64,000 nt of DNA from Vulcanimicrobiota bacterium (GTDB lineage Bacteria > Vulcanimicrobiota > Vulcanimicrobiia > Vulcanimicrobiales > Vulcanimicrobiaceae), in assembly GCA_003161435.1 (NCBI GenBank), contig PMOS01000027.1:1-64000 (forward strand), in the 5' to 3' direction. The stretch's first letter is position 1. The number at the start of each line of letters is the position of its first letter. The notes beneath the pieces were generated by a model. That model saw nothing but the letters and a program-made list of their open reading frames with translations. It made no database searches and had not been told where the DNA came from. The translations under genes were made by a program, and so were the position numbers. Below, one piece after another: positions 17,279 through 25,634 of this stretch.

Positions 17279-18703
17279 ATGCAACGGACCGTGAACGATA
17301 CCACCTACGCCTCACCGTTCTCGTGGCGCTACGCGCGCCCGGCGCTCCGTGAGCTCTTCTCCGAACGCGAGCGTCGCAAACTGTGGCGCGCGGTCTGGGT
17401 GGCGCTGGCGGAGGCGCAGCAGCGCGCCGGGTTGGTGACGCAGGCCGAGGTTGACGACCTCCGGGCGCACGCCGGCGACATCGACCTCGCTGCGGCGCTC
17501 GCGATCGAGCGCGAGATCGGCCACGATCTCATGGCGGAGATTCGCGTGTACGCGAGTCAAGCGACGGTCGGCGGCGGCAAGATCCACCTCGGGGCGACGT
17601 CGATGGACGTCGAGGATACGGTCGAGACTTTTCGCATGAGGCTCGCCCTCGACCAGATCGTCGCTGCGCTCGACGAGCTGCTGCGCGCGTTCGAGTTGCA
17701 GATCGACCGGTACGCCGACCTCGTTTGTATGGGCTACACGCACTTGCAGCCGGCCGAACCGACGACGTTGGGCTACCGCCTGGCGGTGTACGCGCAAGAT
17801 CTGTTGATCGATCGCGCGATGCTGCTCGCGGCGCGCGAACAGTTGACCGCCAAAGGGATTCGCGGTGCCGTCGGGACGTCGGCGTCGTACATGCGGCTGC
17901 TCGAGGGAACGAACCGCACCCCGCAGGAACAAGAGGACGACGTGCTCCGCGCGTTCGACCTGACCGCGCGCGACGTCGCGACGCAAACGTATCCGCGCAA
18001 GCTCGACTACCTGCTCCTCTCGGCGCTCGCCGGCCTGGGCGCTTCGCTCTCGAAGTTCGCCTTCGACGTTCGCGTTCTGGCGAGTCCGGGCTTCGGCGAC
18101 CTGGCTGAACCGTTCGGAGCCAAGCAAGTCGGCTCGAGCGCGATGCCGTTCAAGCGCAATCCGGTGATGGCGGAAAACATCGACTCGCTCGCGCGGCTGC
18201 TGCCGGCCTACGCCGACGTGGCCTGGCAGAACGCGGCCACCAACTTGCTCGAACGCACGATCGACGACAGCGGAAACCGCCGTACGATCCTGCCCGAGGC
18301 GCTGCTCTGCACTGACCAGATCGTCTCGACGGCGAAGAAGATCGTCGAGGGCTTCCGGATCGACGAGCGGCGCATCGCCGAGAACCTGCGTACCTACGGA
18401 CCCTTTGCCGGGACCGAAGCGGTGTTGATGGAGGCGGCCAAGCGCGGCGGCAATCGCCAGGAGCTGCACGAAGCGATCCGCGAAAGCGCGATGCGCGCGT
18501 ACGCTGCGCTCGCCGAGGGCGGCCTGAACCCGCTCGCGACGCTGCTCGCCGACGACGAGCGGATCACGCACCTCGTCGAGCCCGCCGAGGTTCGGGAGAT
18601 GCTCGACCCGACGACGCACGTGGGCGACGCGCCCGAGCGAGCTCGCCGGCTCAGCAAACGCATCCGCGACACGCTGAACACGGCGGAGAAGAACGATGCC
18701 TAA
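17279..18703 (+). CDS. purB: adenylosuccinate lyase
   Basis: 474 residues. Cleaves SAICAR to AICAR, and adenylosuccinate to AMP. Fumarase-superfamily signature GSSAMPFKRNPVMAENI (about 284-300) with the flexible serine loop, MGYTHLQPAEPTT (His) and GATSMDVEDT. First gene of the purine cluster, divergent from the pseudopilin gene across 168 bases that must hold its promoter. Its stop lies 8 bases inside the next gene, indicating coupling. Confidence 0.97.
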   Translation: MQRTVNDTTYASPFSWRYARPALRELFSERERRKLWRAVWVALAEAQQRAGLVTQAEVDDLRAHAGDIDLAAALAIEREIGHDLMAEIRVYASQATVGGGKIHLGATSMDVEDTVETFRMRLALDQIVAALDELLRAFELQIDRYADLVCMGYTHLQPAEPTTLGYRLAVYAQDLLIDRAMLLAAREQLTAKGIRGAVGTSASYMRLLEGTNRTPQEQEDDVLRAFDLTARDVATQTYPRKLDYLLLSALAGLGASLSKFAFDVRVLASPGFGDLAEPFGAKQVGSSAMPFKRNPVMAENIDSLARLLPAYADVAWQNAATNLLERTIDDSGNRRTILPEALLCTDQIVSTAKKIVEGFRIDERRIAENLRTYGPFAGTEAVLMEAAKRGGNRQELHEAIRESAMRAYAALAEGGLNPLATLLADDERITHLVEPAEVREMLDPTTHVGDAPERARRLSKRIRDTLNTAEKNDA

Positions 18704-19901
18704 GCCCAAAGAAGTCGCGCGCGGCAAGACCAAGATTCTGTACCAGCACGAAACCCAGCCTGACGTGCTGGTGGTGAAGCAGCAGGACGGGATCACGGCC
18801 CGCGACGGCGAGCGGCGCGACGTCATTGAAGGCAAAGGCCAGATCGCGGCGCAGACGACGTCGCGCGTCTTTCGACTGCTGAACCTGTGCGGGCTGCCGA
18901 CGCATTATCTCAACGGCGGCGAGGACGACAACGAGATGCTCGTCCGCCGCGCGGAGATGATTCCGCTCGAAGTCGTCGTTCGCGGCGTCGCCGCCGGCTC
19001 GCTGGTGAAGCGCCGGCCGGGCATCCCGCGCGGGTCGCTCATCGTACCGCGACTGATCGAGTTCTTTCTCAAGGACGATGCGAACCACGACCCGCTCATC
19101 GACGTCGACGCGGTCGTCGCGCAAGGGATCGCGAACCCGCAAGAAGTCGCGACGATGCAAGAGCTGGCACGCATCACCTACGAGATCCTCGCCCACGCGT
19201 GGCGCCGGCACGAAGCGCTGCTGGTCGACCTGAAGATCGAGTTCGGCCGGCTGGCGAGCGGCGAGGGCAAAGGCCAGCTGGTCATCGCCGACGTGATCGA
19301 CAACGACTCATGGCGCGTGTGGCCGCAAGGCCGCGAAGACTTGATGCTCGACAAGCAGCTCTACCGGAACCTCGAGGTGGTGACGCCCGCCGATCTCGAG
19401 CGGATCCGTGCCAACTACGAGCAAGTGGCCGACATGGTCGCGCGGTTTCCGCTGATGCGCGCGGGGATGGTCGCGCTCATCGTCGACGGGCCGGAATACG
19501 CCGGCAGTATCGAGGCGTTCAGCCGCGCGCTCGGTGGACTCGGTCTGCCGACGGTGCGGCACATCGTCTCGGTGGCTCGGACGCCGGGGCACGTGCTCCA
19601 ACTCGTCGGGCAGCTCGAAGCGACCTTCGCGCGGATGGTCTTCGTCGCGATCGGGCCGGCGACGAGCGCGCTTGCGCCGTTGCTCCAAAACGCCAGCGCG
19701 AACCCGGTGCTGCCCGTCGATGTGGCCGATCCGCGTCCGGGCGAGGTCGCGCTGCGCTGCGCGAAAGTCTTCGCCCTCGAAGACACGATCGTGTTCGGAC
19801 GCGTGCTCTTGACGCAAACCAACGCGCGCAGCGAGGTGATCACCGCTGACGCGCAGCTCAACGCTCCGGTGCCGATTCCGCCCGGCATGGCGCGTGCATA
19901 G
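18696..19901 (+). CDS. purC: animal-type PurC-PurE (PAICS-like) fusion with degenerate PurE domain
   Basis: 401 residues. Residues 1-237 are SAICAR synthetase, which joins aspartate to CAIR using ATP: RGKTKILYQ, VIEGKGQIAAQTTSRVF, FFLKDDANHDPLI and ADVIDNDSWRVWPQG. The last phrase and the following DKQLYRNLEVVTP match the animal PAICS form, not the usual bacterial ISPDxxRLWD. Residues about 240-380 have the PurE (AIR carboxylase) fold pattern (VFVAIGPATSALAPLL), but the catalytic GSxSD is DGPEYA and SAHRTP is SVARTP, losing the key Ser and His. The second domain may be inactive or changed. Overlaps purB by 8 bases and purL by 8. Confidence 0.85.
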   Translation: MPKPKEVARGKTKILYQHETQPDVLVVKQQDGITARDGERRDVIEGKGQIAAQTTSRVFRLLNLCGLPTHYLNGGEDDNEMLVRRAEMIPLEVVVRGVAAGSLVKRRPGIPRGSLIVPRLIEFFLKDDANHDPLIDVDAVVAQGIANPQEVATMQELARITYEILAHAWRRHEALLVDLKIEFGRLASGEGKGQLVIADVIDNDSWRVWPQGREDLMLDKQLYRNLEVVTPADLERIRANYEQVADMVARFPLMRAGMVALIVDGPEYAGSIEAFSRALGGLGLPTVRHIVSVARTPGHVLQLVGQLEATFARMVFVAIGPATSALAPLLQNASANPVLPVDVADPRPGEVALRCAKVFALEDTIVFGRVLLTQTNARSEVITADAQLNAPVPIPPGMARA

Positions 19902-22233
19902 GACGGCGACGCTGGTCGACGATACGGTCGCCCTCGGGCGCCGGCTCGGGGTCGCGCTCTCCGCCGAGGAGATGCAGCGGATCGCCGAGCACCTGGGGCG
20001 CGTCCCGACCGCGACCGAGCTGTTTGCGTTCGACGCGCAGTGGAGCGAGCATTGCTCCTACAAGTCCTCGCGCGAGCACCTCAAGAAGCTGCCGACCGAA
20101 GGACCCACCGTGCTGCTGGGCGTCGGCGAAGACGCCGGCATCGTGCGGCTCGGCGAGTGGAACGGCGAAACCTACGGGATCGTGGTCGCCCACGAGTCGC
20201 ACAACCATCCGTCGCAAGTCGTGCCGTTCGAAGGCGCGGCGACGGGGATCGGCGGGATCGTGCGCGACGTGCTGTGCATGGGCGCCGAGGTGATCGGCGT
20301 CGCCGATCCGCTGCGGTTCGGACGGCTCGAGAACGAGCACTGCCGTTACGTCGCGCAGTCGGTCGTCGATGGAATCGCCGCGTACGGCAACGCGATCGGC
20401 GTCCCCAACGTCGGCGGCGACGTGTTCTTCGACGAGTCGTTCGACGAAAACGTCTTGGTCAACGTCGTTGCGCTCGGGCTGGTCAAAGCGCAGGACATCA
20501 TCCATTCGCGCGCCCCGCAGGGCAGCGCCGGCTGGGACATCGTGCTCGTCGGGAAAGCGACGGACCGCAGCGGCTTCGGGGGCGCGTCGTTCTCTTCGCT
20601 GACGCTCAATGAGGACGACGCCGATCAGAACAAGGGCGCGGTCCAAGTCCCGGATCCGTTCCTCAAGAACGTCATCATGCGCGCCTCGTACGCCGTGTTT
20701 GCCGAGCTGCGCGCGAACGGGATCACCGCGGGGTTCAAGGACCTCGGAGCCGGCGGGCTCGCCGGTTGCAGCGCCGAGCTGTGCGCCGCCGGCGGGATGG
20801 GCGCCGAAGTCGAGCTCGAGCGCGTCTCGACCGCGCAGCGCGATCTGCCGCCCGAAGTCATCGCGATCGGCGAGACGCAGGAGCGGCTGTGCTGGATCGT
20901 CCCGCCGTCGTTCACCCCGACGCTGCTCTCGATCTACAACGACATGTACTCGCTGCCCCGGATCGCGCGCGGTGCCTGCGCAGCGGTGATCGGCAAAGTG
21001 ACCGGCAGCGGCCGCTACGTCGCGCGCCATCACGGCGAGACGGTGATGGACGTCGACCTAGAATTCCTCACCGGCGGCATTCGCTACGAACGACCGTACG
21101 TGTTGCCCGCGCCGGCCGAAGAATCGGACGCGGACCGCGAACGGGTGTCCGCCGCAGCGCTCGCGTGGAATCCGACGTCGCTCTTCGAGCGACTGAAGCT
21201 CGTGCTTTCGCACCGAGACGTCTGTTCTCGCGCGTCGATCTACCGCCGATACGACGGCGTGGTTCGCGGCTGCACGGCGATCCCACCAGGTTTTGCCGAC
21301 GCCGGCGTTCTCGTGCCGGTCCCCGGCGCACCACTCGGCGTCGCAGTCGGCCTCGGGGGTAATCCTCGCTACGGCAAGATCGATCCCGGGCGAGCGGCCG
21401 AGTTGGCCGTCGTCGAGGCGATCGCCAGCGTGATCGCTGTCGGCGCGACGCCCGTCGGTCTGACGGACTGCTTGAATTTCGGGGACCCGACGATTCCCGA
21501 CCAAATGGGAGCGTTCGTCGCAGCAGTCGAAGGCCTCGCCACGTCGGCCGGTGCTCTGGGAGTACCGTTCGTTTCCGGAAATGTGTCGCTCTACAACCGT
21601 TCGTCCTCGGGGAATCACGTAGCCCCGTCGCCGATCGTTGGCTGCGTCGGTGCGATCGCCGATATTTCGCGAACGACGACCGGGACGTTCAAGCGCGCGG
21701 GTTCGTGGATCGTGGCACTCACGACTACTGATTCGTTCGGCGCGTCGGTCTTCGCCGAAATCGCGAAGCTCGATGCGCGGGGACTTCCTGGGATCGACTA
21801 CGAGACATTCAAGGAATCTTGCGCTATCGTGCAGGAGGCGCTTGCGGGTGATCTCGTCCTGGCGGTGCGCGATATCAGCGACGGCGGCGTGCTCGGTGCG
21901 GTTGCAGAGATGGCCTTTGGCGATGACGGGCGGACGATCGGGGTGGAACTGTTCGACGGTTTCGGAACCGGGAAATTCGAGTCGGGTCGCCTGTTCGCGG
22001 AAGGTGCCGGTTTCGTTCTCGAGGTCGGAGGACATGCCGAGATGGACGCATTCTTCCTCCTATGCGAAGAGCATGGCGTGTACCCGGATCAAATCGGTAT
22101 GACAACGAACGGCGAGCGTCTCGTCTATCGCCACAACGAGAGCCAAAACTGCGATGAGATCGAGAGCATCTCGATCGCGGAGTTGCGTGAGGCGTGGGAA
22201 GCGCCGCTGCGCGACTTCTACGGTCGACAGTGA
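19894..22233 (+). CDS. purL: phosphoribosylformylglycinamidine synthase, large subunit
   Basis: 779 residues from GTG, the length of the small-type PurL that works with PurQ and PurS. Converts FGAR plus glutamine ammonia and ATP to FGAM. Motifs: QWSEHCSYKSSREHL (about 48-62), HESHNHPSQVVPFEGAATG, IGVPNVGGDVFFD, KDLGAGGLAG and GGNPRYGKID. All active-site features are present. The last third appears richer in A/T third positions than the first two. The stop TGA overlaps the purQ ATG (TGATG). Confidence 0.97.
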   Translation: MHRTATLVDDTVALGRRLGVALSAEEMQRIAEHLGRVPTATELFAFDAQWSEHCSYKSSREHLKKLPTEGPTVLLGVGEDAGIVRLGEWNGETYGIVVAHESHNHPSQVVPFEGAATGIGGIVRDVLCMGAEVIGVADPLRFGRLENEHCRYVAQSVVDGIAAYGNAIGVPNVGGDVFFDESFDENVLVNVVALGLVKAQDIIHSRAPQGSAGWDIVLVGKATDRSGFGGASFSSLTLNEDDADQNKGAVQVPDPFLKNVIMRASYAVFAELRANGITAGFKDLGAGGLAGCSAELCAAGGMGAEVELERVSTAQRDLPPEVIAIGETQERLCWIVPPSFTPTLLSIYNDMYSLPRIARGACAAVIGKVTGSGRYVARHHGETVMDVDLEFLTGGIRYERPYVLPAPAEESDADRERVSAAALAWNPTSLFERLKLVLSHRDVCSRASIYRRYDGVVRGCTAIPPGFADAGVLVPVPGAPLGVAVGLGGNPRYGKIDPGRAAELAVVEAIASVIAVGATPVGLTDCLNFGDPTIPDQMGAFVAAVEGLATSAGALGVPFVSGNVSLYNRSSSGNHVAPSPIVGCVGAIADISRTTTGTFKRAGSWIVALTTTDSFGASVFAEIAKLDARGLPGIDYETFKESCAIVQEALAGDLVLAVRDISDGGVLGAVAEMAFGDDGRTIGVELFDGFGTGKFESGRLFAEGAGFVLEVGGHAEMDAFFLLCEEHGVYPDQIGMTTNGERLVYRHNESQNCDEIESISIAELREAWEAPLRDFYGRQ

Positions 22234-23021
22234 TGAGGGCGCGGGTGGCGGTGCTGGTTTTTCCGGGGACCAATAGCGAGGACGAGACGCTGCGCGCGGT
22301 GCGTGCGGTTGGGCTCGATGGGGCGCTCGTGCATTGGAGTTCGCCCGAGGTGCTCGCGCAGTTCGATGCCTTCATCTTGCCGGGCGGGTTCGCGTACGAG
22401 GACCGCGTACGTTCCGGCGCCGTCGCCGCGCACGATGCGCTGATCGATCCGGTGATCGAAGCCGCGCAGGCCGGGAAGTTCGTGCTGGGTATTTGCAACG
22501 GTGCGCAGATCCTCGCCGAAGCGGGGCTCGTTCCGGGAACGGGGCCGCTGCGGCATCCGACCGCGGCGTTCGCGCCCAATGCGAGCGGCCGGTTCCAATC
22601 GGTCCACGTGCACGTGAAGCTCGCCGTTGCGCCCGAACGCATTCCGATCTTGGCGGGCATCGCGCCCGGCGCCGTGATCCCGGCGTGGGCCTCCCACGGC
22701 GACGGACGTCTTGCCGCACCGACCGACGAGCTCGAGCGCATCGAACGTGACGGCCACTGCGCATTCGTTTACTGCGACCGCGACGGGAACCCGGTCCCGG
22801 CGCCGAACGGTGCGGCGCTCGACTGCGCCGCGCTGGTGAACCGCGCCGGCAACGTGCTCGCAATCATGCCGCATCCCGAGCGCGACGCGTGGACCTTCAA
22901 CCACAACGACGCTTCACGCGACGCGGCGCGCGGCGACACGCAGGCAATGCTCGCGCCTTCCGGCGGGATCCGGCTGTTCGAGCACTTCGCGCGCGCACTG
23001 CGCGGCGGGGTTCCGGCGTGA
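22233..23021 (+). CDS. purQ: phosphoribosylformylglycinamidine synthase, glutaminase subunit
   Basis: 262 residues from ATG 22233. A class I glutaminase that supplies ammonia to PurL. FPGTNSEDET opening, FILPGGFAYEDRVRSGAVAA, nucleophile Cys in GICNGAQILAEAGL, and His/Glu in IMPHPERD. The N-terminal extension available in this frame is ignored because the ATG overlaps the purL stop. The stop overlaps the next gene as GTGA. Confidence 0.96.
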   Translation: MRARVAVLVFPGTNSEDETLRAVRAVGLDGALVHWSSPEVLAQFDAFILPGGFAYEDRVRSGAVAAHDALIDPVIEAAQAGKFVLGICNGAQILAEAGLVPGTGPLRHPTAAFAPNASGRFQSVHVHVKLAVAPERIPILAGIAPGAVIPAWASHGDGRLAAPTDELERIERDGHCAFVYCDRDGNPVPAPNGAALDCAALVNRAGNVLAIMPHPERDAWTFNHNDASRDAARGDTQAMLAPSGGIRLFEHFARALRGGVPA

Positions 23022-23461
23022 GCGCGACGCGAACGTTTGCGGTGACGCTGACGATTCCCGACAACGAGGCGTTCACCGCATTCGAGACGCTCAGCCGGCT
23101 TGGCATCGCGCTCGCCCGGGTCGGCCGCGCCGACATCTGGCTCTTCGACGTCGATGCGAGCGCCGGCGACCTCGCCGCGACGATCGCCTCGATTGAGACG
23201 ATCCACAACCCGAACAAGCACCGGCTCACGGAGCGCAGCTCCGACCGGCCGGCTCCGGGCGAGGTGTGGGTCGCCCCGCGGGACGAAGCTCCGGCGACGC
23301 TGGTGGCTGGGCGAGCGATCGCTGGCGTTCGCACGATCCGCCGCCGGACCGCTTGGCGTCTGGTCGACGACCAGGGCGCCGACGTCCCTTCGGCCGAACT
23401 CGTCCGGGCGGTCGAATCGTTTCTCTGCAATCGGGCCTTTCAGGTGGCAATTACGGCATGA
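23018..23461 (+). CDS. purS: PurS-like subunit of FGAM synthase, extended
   Basis: 147 residues from GTG (GTGA overlap with purQ). Residues 1-70 fit the small PurS fold: FAVTLTIPDNEAFTAFETLS, RLGIALARVGRADIW, then SIETIHNPNKH, where PurS has a conserved asparagine-proline. PurS bridges PurL and PurQ and is about 80 residues; here about 75 extra residues form a second, similar-sized unit (GEVWVAPRDEAPATLVAG ... SFLCNRAFQVAITA) that may be a second PurS-like half. Position between purQ and purP supports the call. Divergent, so not certain. Confidence 0.65.
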   Translation: MSATRTFAVTLTIPDNEAFTAFETLSRLGIALARVGRADIWLFDVDASAGDLAATIASIETIHNPNKHRLTERSSDRPAPGEVWVAPRDEAPATLVAGRAIAGVRTIRRRTAWRLVDDQGADVPSAELVRAVESFLCNRAFQVAITA

Positions 23462-24540
23462 CAATGATGGTAGAGCCTATGGAGCACGGGTTGCGGCGCA
23501 AAGCGGGGGTCGGCGAGATGTACACGATCGCCACCTTGGGCTCGCACTCGGCCCTGCAGATCCTCAAAGGCGCGCGCGACGAGGGCTTCAAGACGCTGGC
23601 GATCGCGACTCGCGAAACCGAGCGGTTGTACCGCTCGTTCGCATTCGTCGACGAAGTGATCACGATCCAGAAGTACAGCGACTTCATGGGGCTCGTCCCC
23701 GAACTCGAGACGCGCAAGATCATCATCGTGCCGCACGGTTCGTTCGTCGCGTACCTCTCGCTCGACGACCACAAGAAGATGCGCATCCCGTACTTCGGGA
23801 ACAAGTCCGTGCTCGACTGGGAAGCGAGCCGCGAATTGCAGCGCGACTGGCTGCTGCGCGCCGGCCTCAAGCTGCCGCGCCAGTTCAAGACCGGCGCCGA
23901 GATCGACCGTCCCGTCATCGTCAAGCTGTACGGCGCGCAGGGCGGTAAGGGCTACATGTTCCTGCGCGACGCGATGGACTTCGAGGAACGCGCGTCGCTG
24001 CTCGCACGCCAGAACTACATCCTGCAAGAGTACATCATCGGCGTCCCGCTCTACATCCACTACTTCTACTCGCCGCTGACCGGCAAGCTCGAGATCATGT
24101 CGATGGACCGGCGCTACGAAACCAACGTCGACTCGCTGGGCCGCATCCCGGCGGGCGCGCAGGCCTCGATGGATCTCGACCCCTCGTACGTGGTGGTGGG
24201 CAACCAACCGCTCAGCCTGCGCGAGTCGATGCTGGCCGAGGCCTACCGCATGGGCGAGGACGTCGTGCGGGTAAGCCAGGAGATCTGCGGACCCAAAGGG
24301 CTGTTCGGCGCGTTCTGCATCGAGACGATCATCACGCCCGACACGAGTTTTTACATCATGGAGATATCGGCGCGCATCGTGGCGGGTACGAACCTCTTCA
24401 TCGACGGGTCACCGTACTCGTATCTGAACTACAGCGAGCCCATGTCCACTGGGCGTCGCATCGCTCGGGAAATCAAGAATGCGCTTCTCTCGAACTCGCT
24501 CAACGACGTCCTCGACGACTCGACGGTTACCGATTCGTAA
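23458..24540 (+). CDS. purP: formate-dependent AICAR formyltransferase (FAICAR synthetase) PurP
   Basis: 360 residues from ATG 23458, overlapping the purS stop (ATGA). PurP is the archaeal ATP-grasp enzyme that makes FAICAR from AICAR, formate and ATP, replacing the PurH transformylase. Motifs: TLGSHSALQILKGARDEGF near the start, RIPYFGNKSVLDWEAS, GAQGGKGYMFLRD (ATP-grasp glycine loop), LQEYIIGVPLYIHYFYSPL, and FCIETIITPDTSFYIMEISA with acidic metal ligands. It appears fully conserved, so this copy is the likely active enzyme. In bacteria PurP is unusual. Confidence 0.92.
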   Translation: MTMMVEPMEHGLRRKAGVGEMYTIATLGSHSALQILKGARDEGFKTLAIATRETERLYRSFAFVDEVITIQKYSDFMGLVPELETRKIIIVPHGSFVAYLSLDDHKKMRIPYFGNKSVLDWEASRELQRDWLLRAGLKLPRQFKTGAEIDRPVIVKLYGAQGGKGYMFLRDAMDFEERASLLARQNYILQEYIIGVPLYIHYFYSPLTGKLEIMSMDRRYETNVDSLGRIPAGAQASMDLDPSYVVVGNQPLSLRESMLAEAYRMGEDVVRVSQEICGPKGLFGAFCIETIITPDTSFYIMEISARIVAGTNLFIDGSPYSYLNYSEPMSTGRRIAREIKNALLSNSLNDVLDDSTVTDS

Positions 24541-25627
24541 TCTCATCGCCGCCCTGGTCGCGGCGCTCGGAATCGGTCTGCCGTTCGTCCCGGCGCGCGC
24601 CGCGATCGACATCGACCCGGACAAGCTGTACCGGCAGATGAAGGTCGCTTACGATAAAGGCGCCGCCGCCGGCTGGCATTTGGGCGATCAAGACGACTAT
24701 TTCTCGGCCGTGCTCGATGCCGGTCGCGGGTACGAGCTGCGCCGCCGCGACGACCCGCAGGACCTCGAGATCAAGGGCGTCACGGTCGACCTGGCCACGT
24801 TGCTCTCGTACGATCCTCTGATCAGCAACGACGCAGCGGAATGGTACATCCGGCTGGCCGCCGAGTCGTTCGTGAACGATCCCCAGCGCGGCGCGGCGGC
24901 GCGTGCGCTCGTCGCCAAGCTCGATGCCGAGGATGCCGACGTCGCGCTGCTCGCGCACGACGCCGACGCCGACGCGACCGCGCTCTCCATCGCCTACCCG
25001 GGCGACGTGCAGGCGCTGCTGGGTCAGGTCGATGCCGACCTGCGCGCGTACAACCTCACGCAGGATGCGCGCTGGCGCGCGCTCGCGCTGCAGCGGGCCG
25101 CGCAGCCGGCGTTCCCGATCGGCTCGGTGCCGCAGGATCTCGGCAGGGTGCTCTTTCCGATGGTCGACTCGGCGCGCAACGCCGGACCCGGCTACGCCGA
25201 GGACGAACGCGAAGCGGCGCGCGTCATCGCGTCGCACCGCGCGTCGGTGCACGGCTTGCCGATGATCGGCCACGTCGTCGCGCACGACACGTTCCTGGTG
25301 ATCACCGCGCCCGCCGACGAGTACTTCGGCCATACCCGGCTGTCGCCGATCGGCGTGCACAACGAGCTGACGCGCATCGGCAAGTATCTCGACGCCGGCT
25401 GGGGCGGACAGATGACCAAGGACACGGTCTACGTGATCGACTCTCTCGACGACTGGCAGCACCAGTATCCGCGCGACTACGAGTTGCCGCGGCTCTACAA
25501 GCGCGTCTTCGACTTGCTCGGTCGCGAGAACTCGCCGCAGGCGAAGCAGGTCCAAAAGGACGTCCGCCGCACGCTGCTGGTGAACTATCCGAACTCCAAC
25601 GAGGCGAGGGATTTTCTATCCTCGTAA
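24479..25627 (+). CDS. secreted protein of unknown function inside the purine cluster
   Basis: 382 residues. Start 24479 overlaps purP by 62 bases, but the signal peptide (IRNLIAALVAALGIGLPFVP-ARA) needs a start this far upstream. The mature part is helical, with ALVAKLDAEDADVALLAHDA, then a segment GLPMIGHVVAHDTFLVITAP and EYFGHTRLSPIGVHNELTRI. No recognised family. It lies between two purP paralogues with only 7 bases to the second, so it is cotranscribed. Exported protein in a cytoplasmic pathway operon is odd; a role in uptake or sensing is pure speculation. Confidence 0.7.
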   Translation: MRFSRTRSTTSSTTRRLPIRNLIAALVAALGIGLPFVPARAAIDIDPDKLYRQMKVAYDKGAAAGWHLGDQDDYFSAVLDAGRGYELRRRDDPQDLEIKGVTVDLATLLSYDPLISNDAAEWYIRLAAESFVNDPQRGAAARALVAKLDAEDADVALLAHDADADATALSIAYPGDVQALLGQVDADLRAYNLTQDARWRALALQRAAQPAFPIGSVPQDLGRVLFPMVDSARNAGPGYAEDEREAARVIASHRASVHGLPMIGHVVAHDTFLVITAPADEYFGHTRLSPIGVHNELTRIGKYLDAGWGGQMTKDTVYVIDSLDDWQHQYPRDYELPRLYKRVFDLLGRENSPQAKQVQKDVRRTLLVNYPNSNEARDFLSS

Positions 25628-25634
25628 GTCGACC

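Noticed and set aside
16017..17315. 432-residue minus-strand ORF in another frame of the pseudopilin gene
   Set aside because: Arg/Ser-rich shadow frame; the pseudopilin frame has a prepilin signature and domain pattern.
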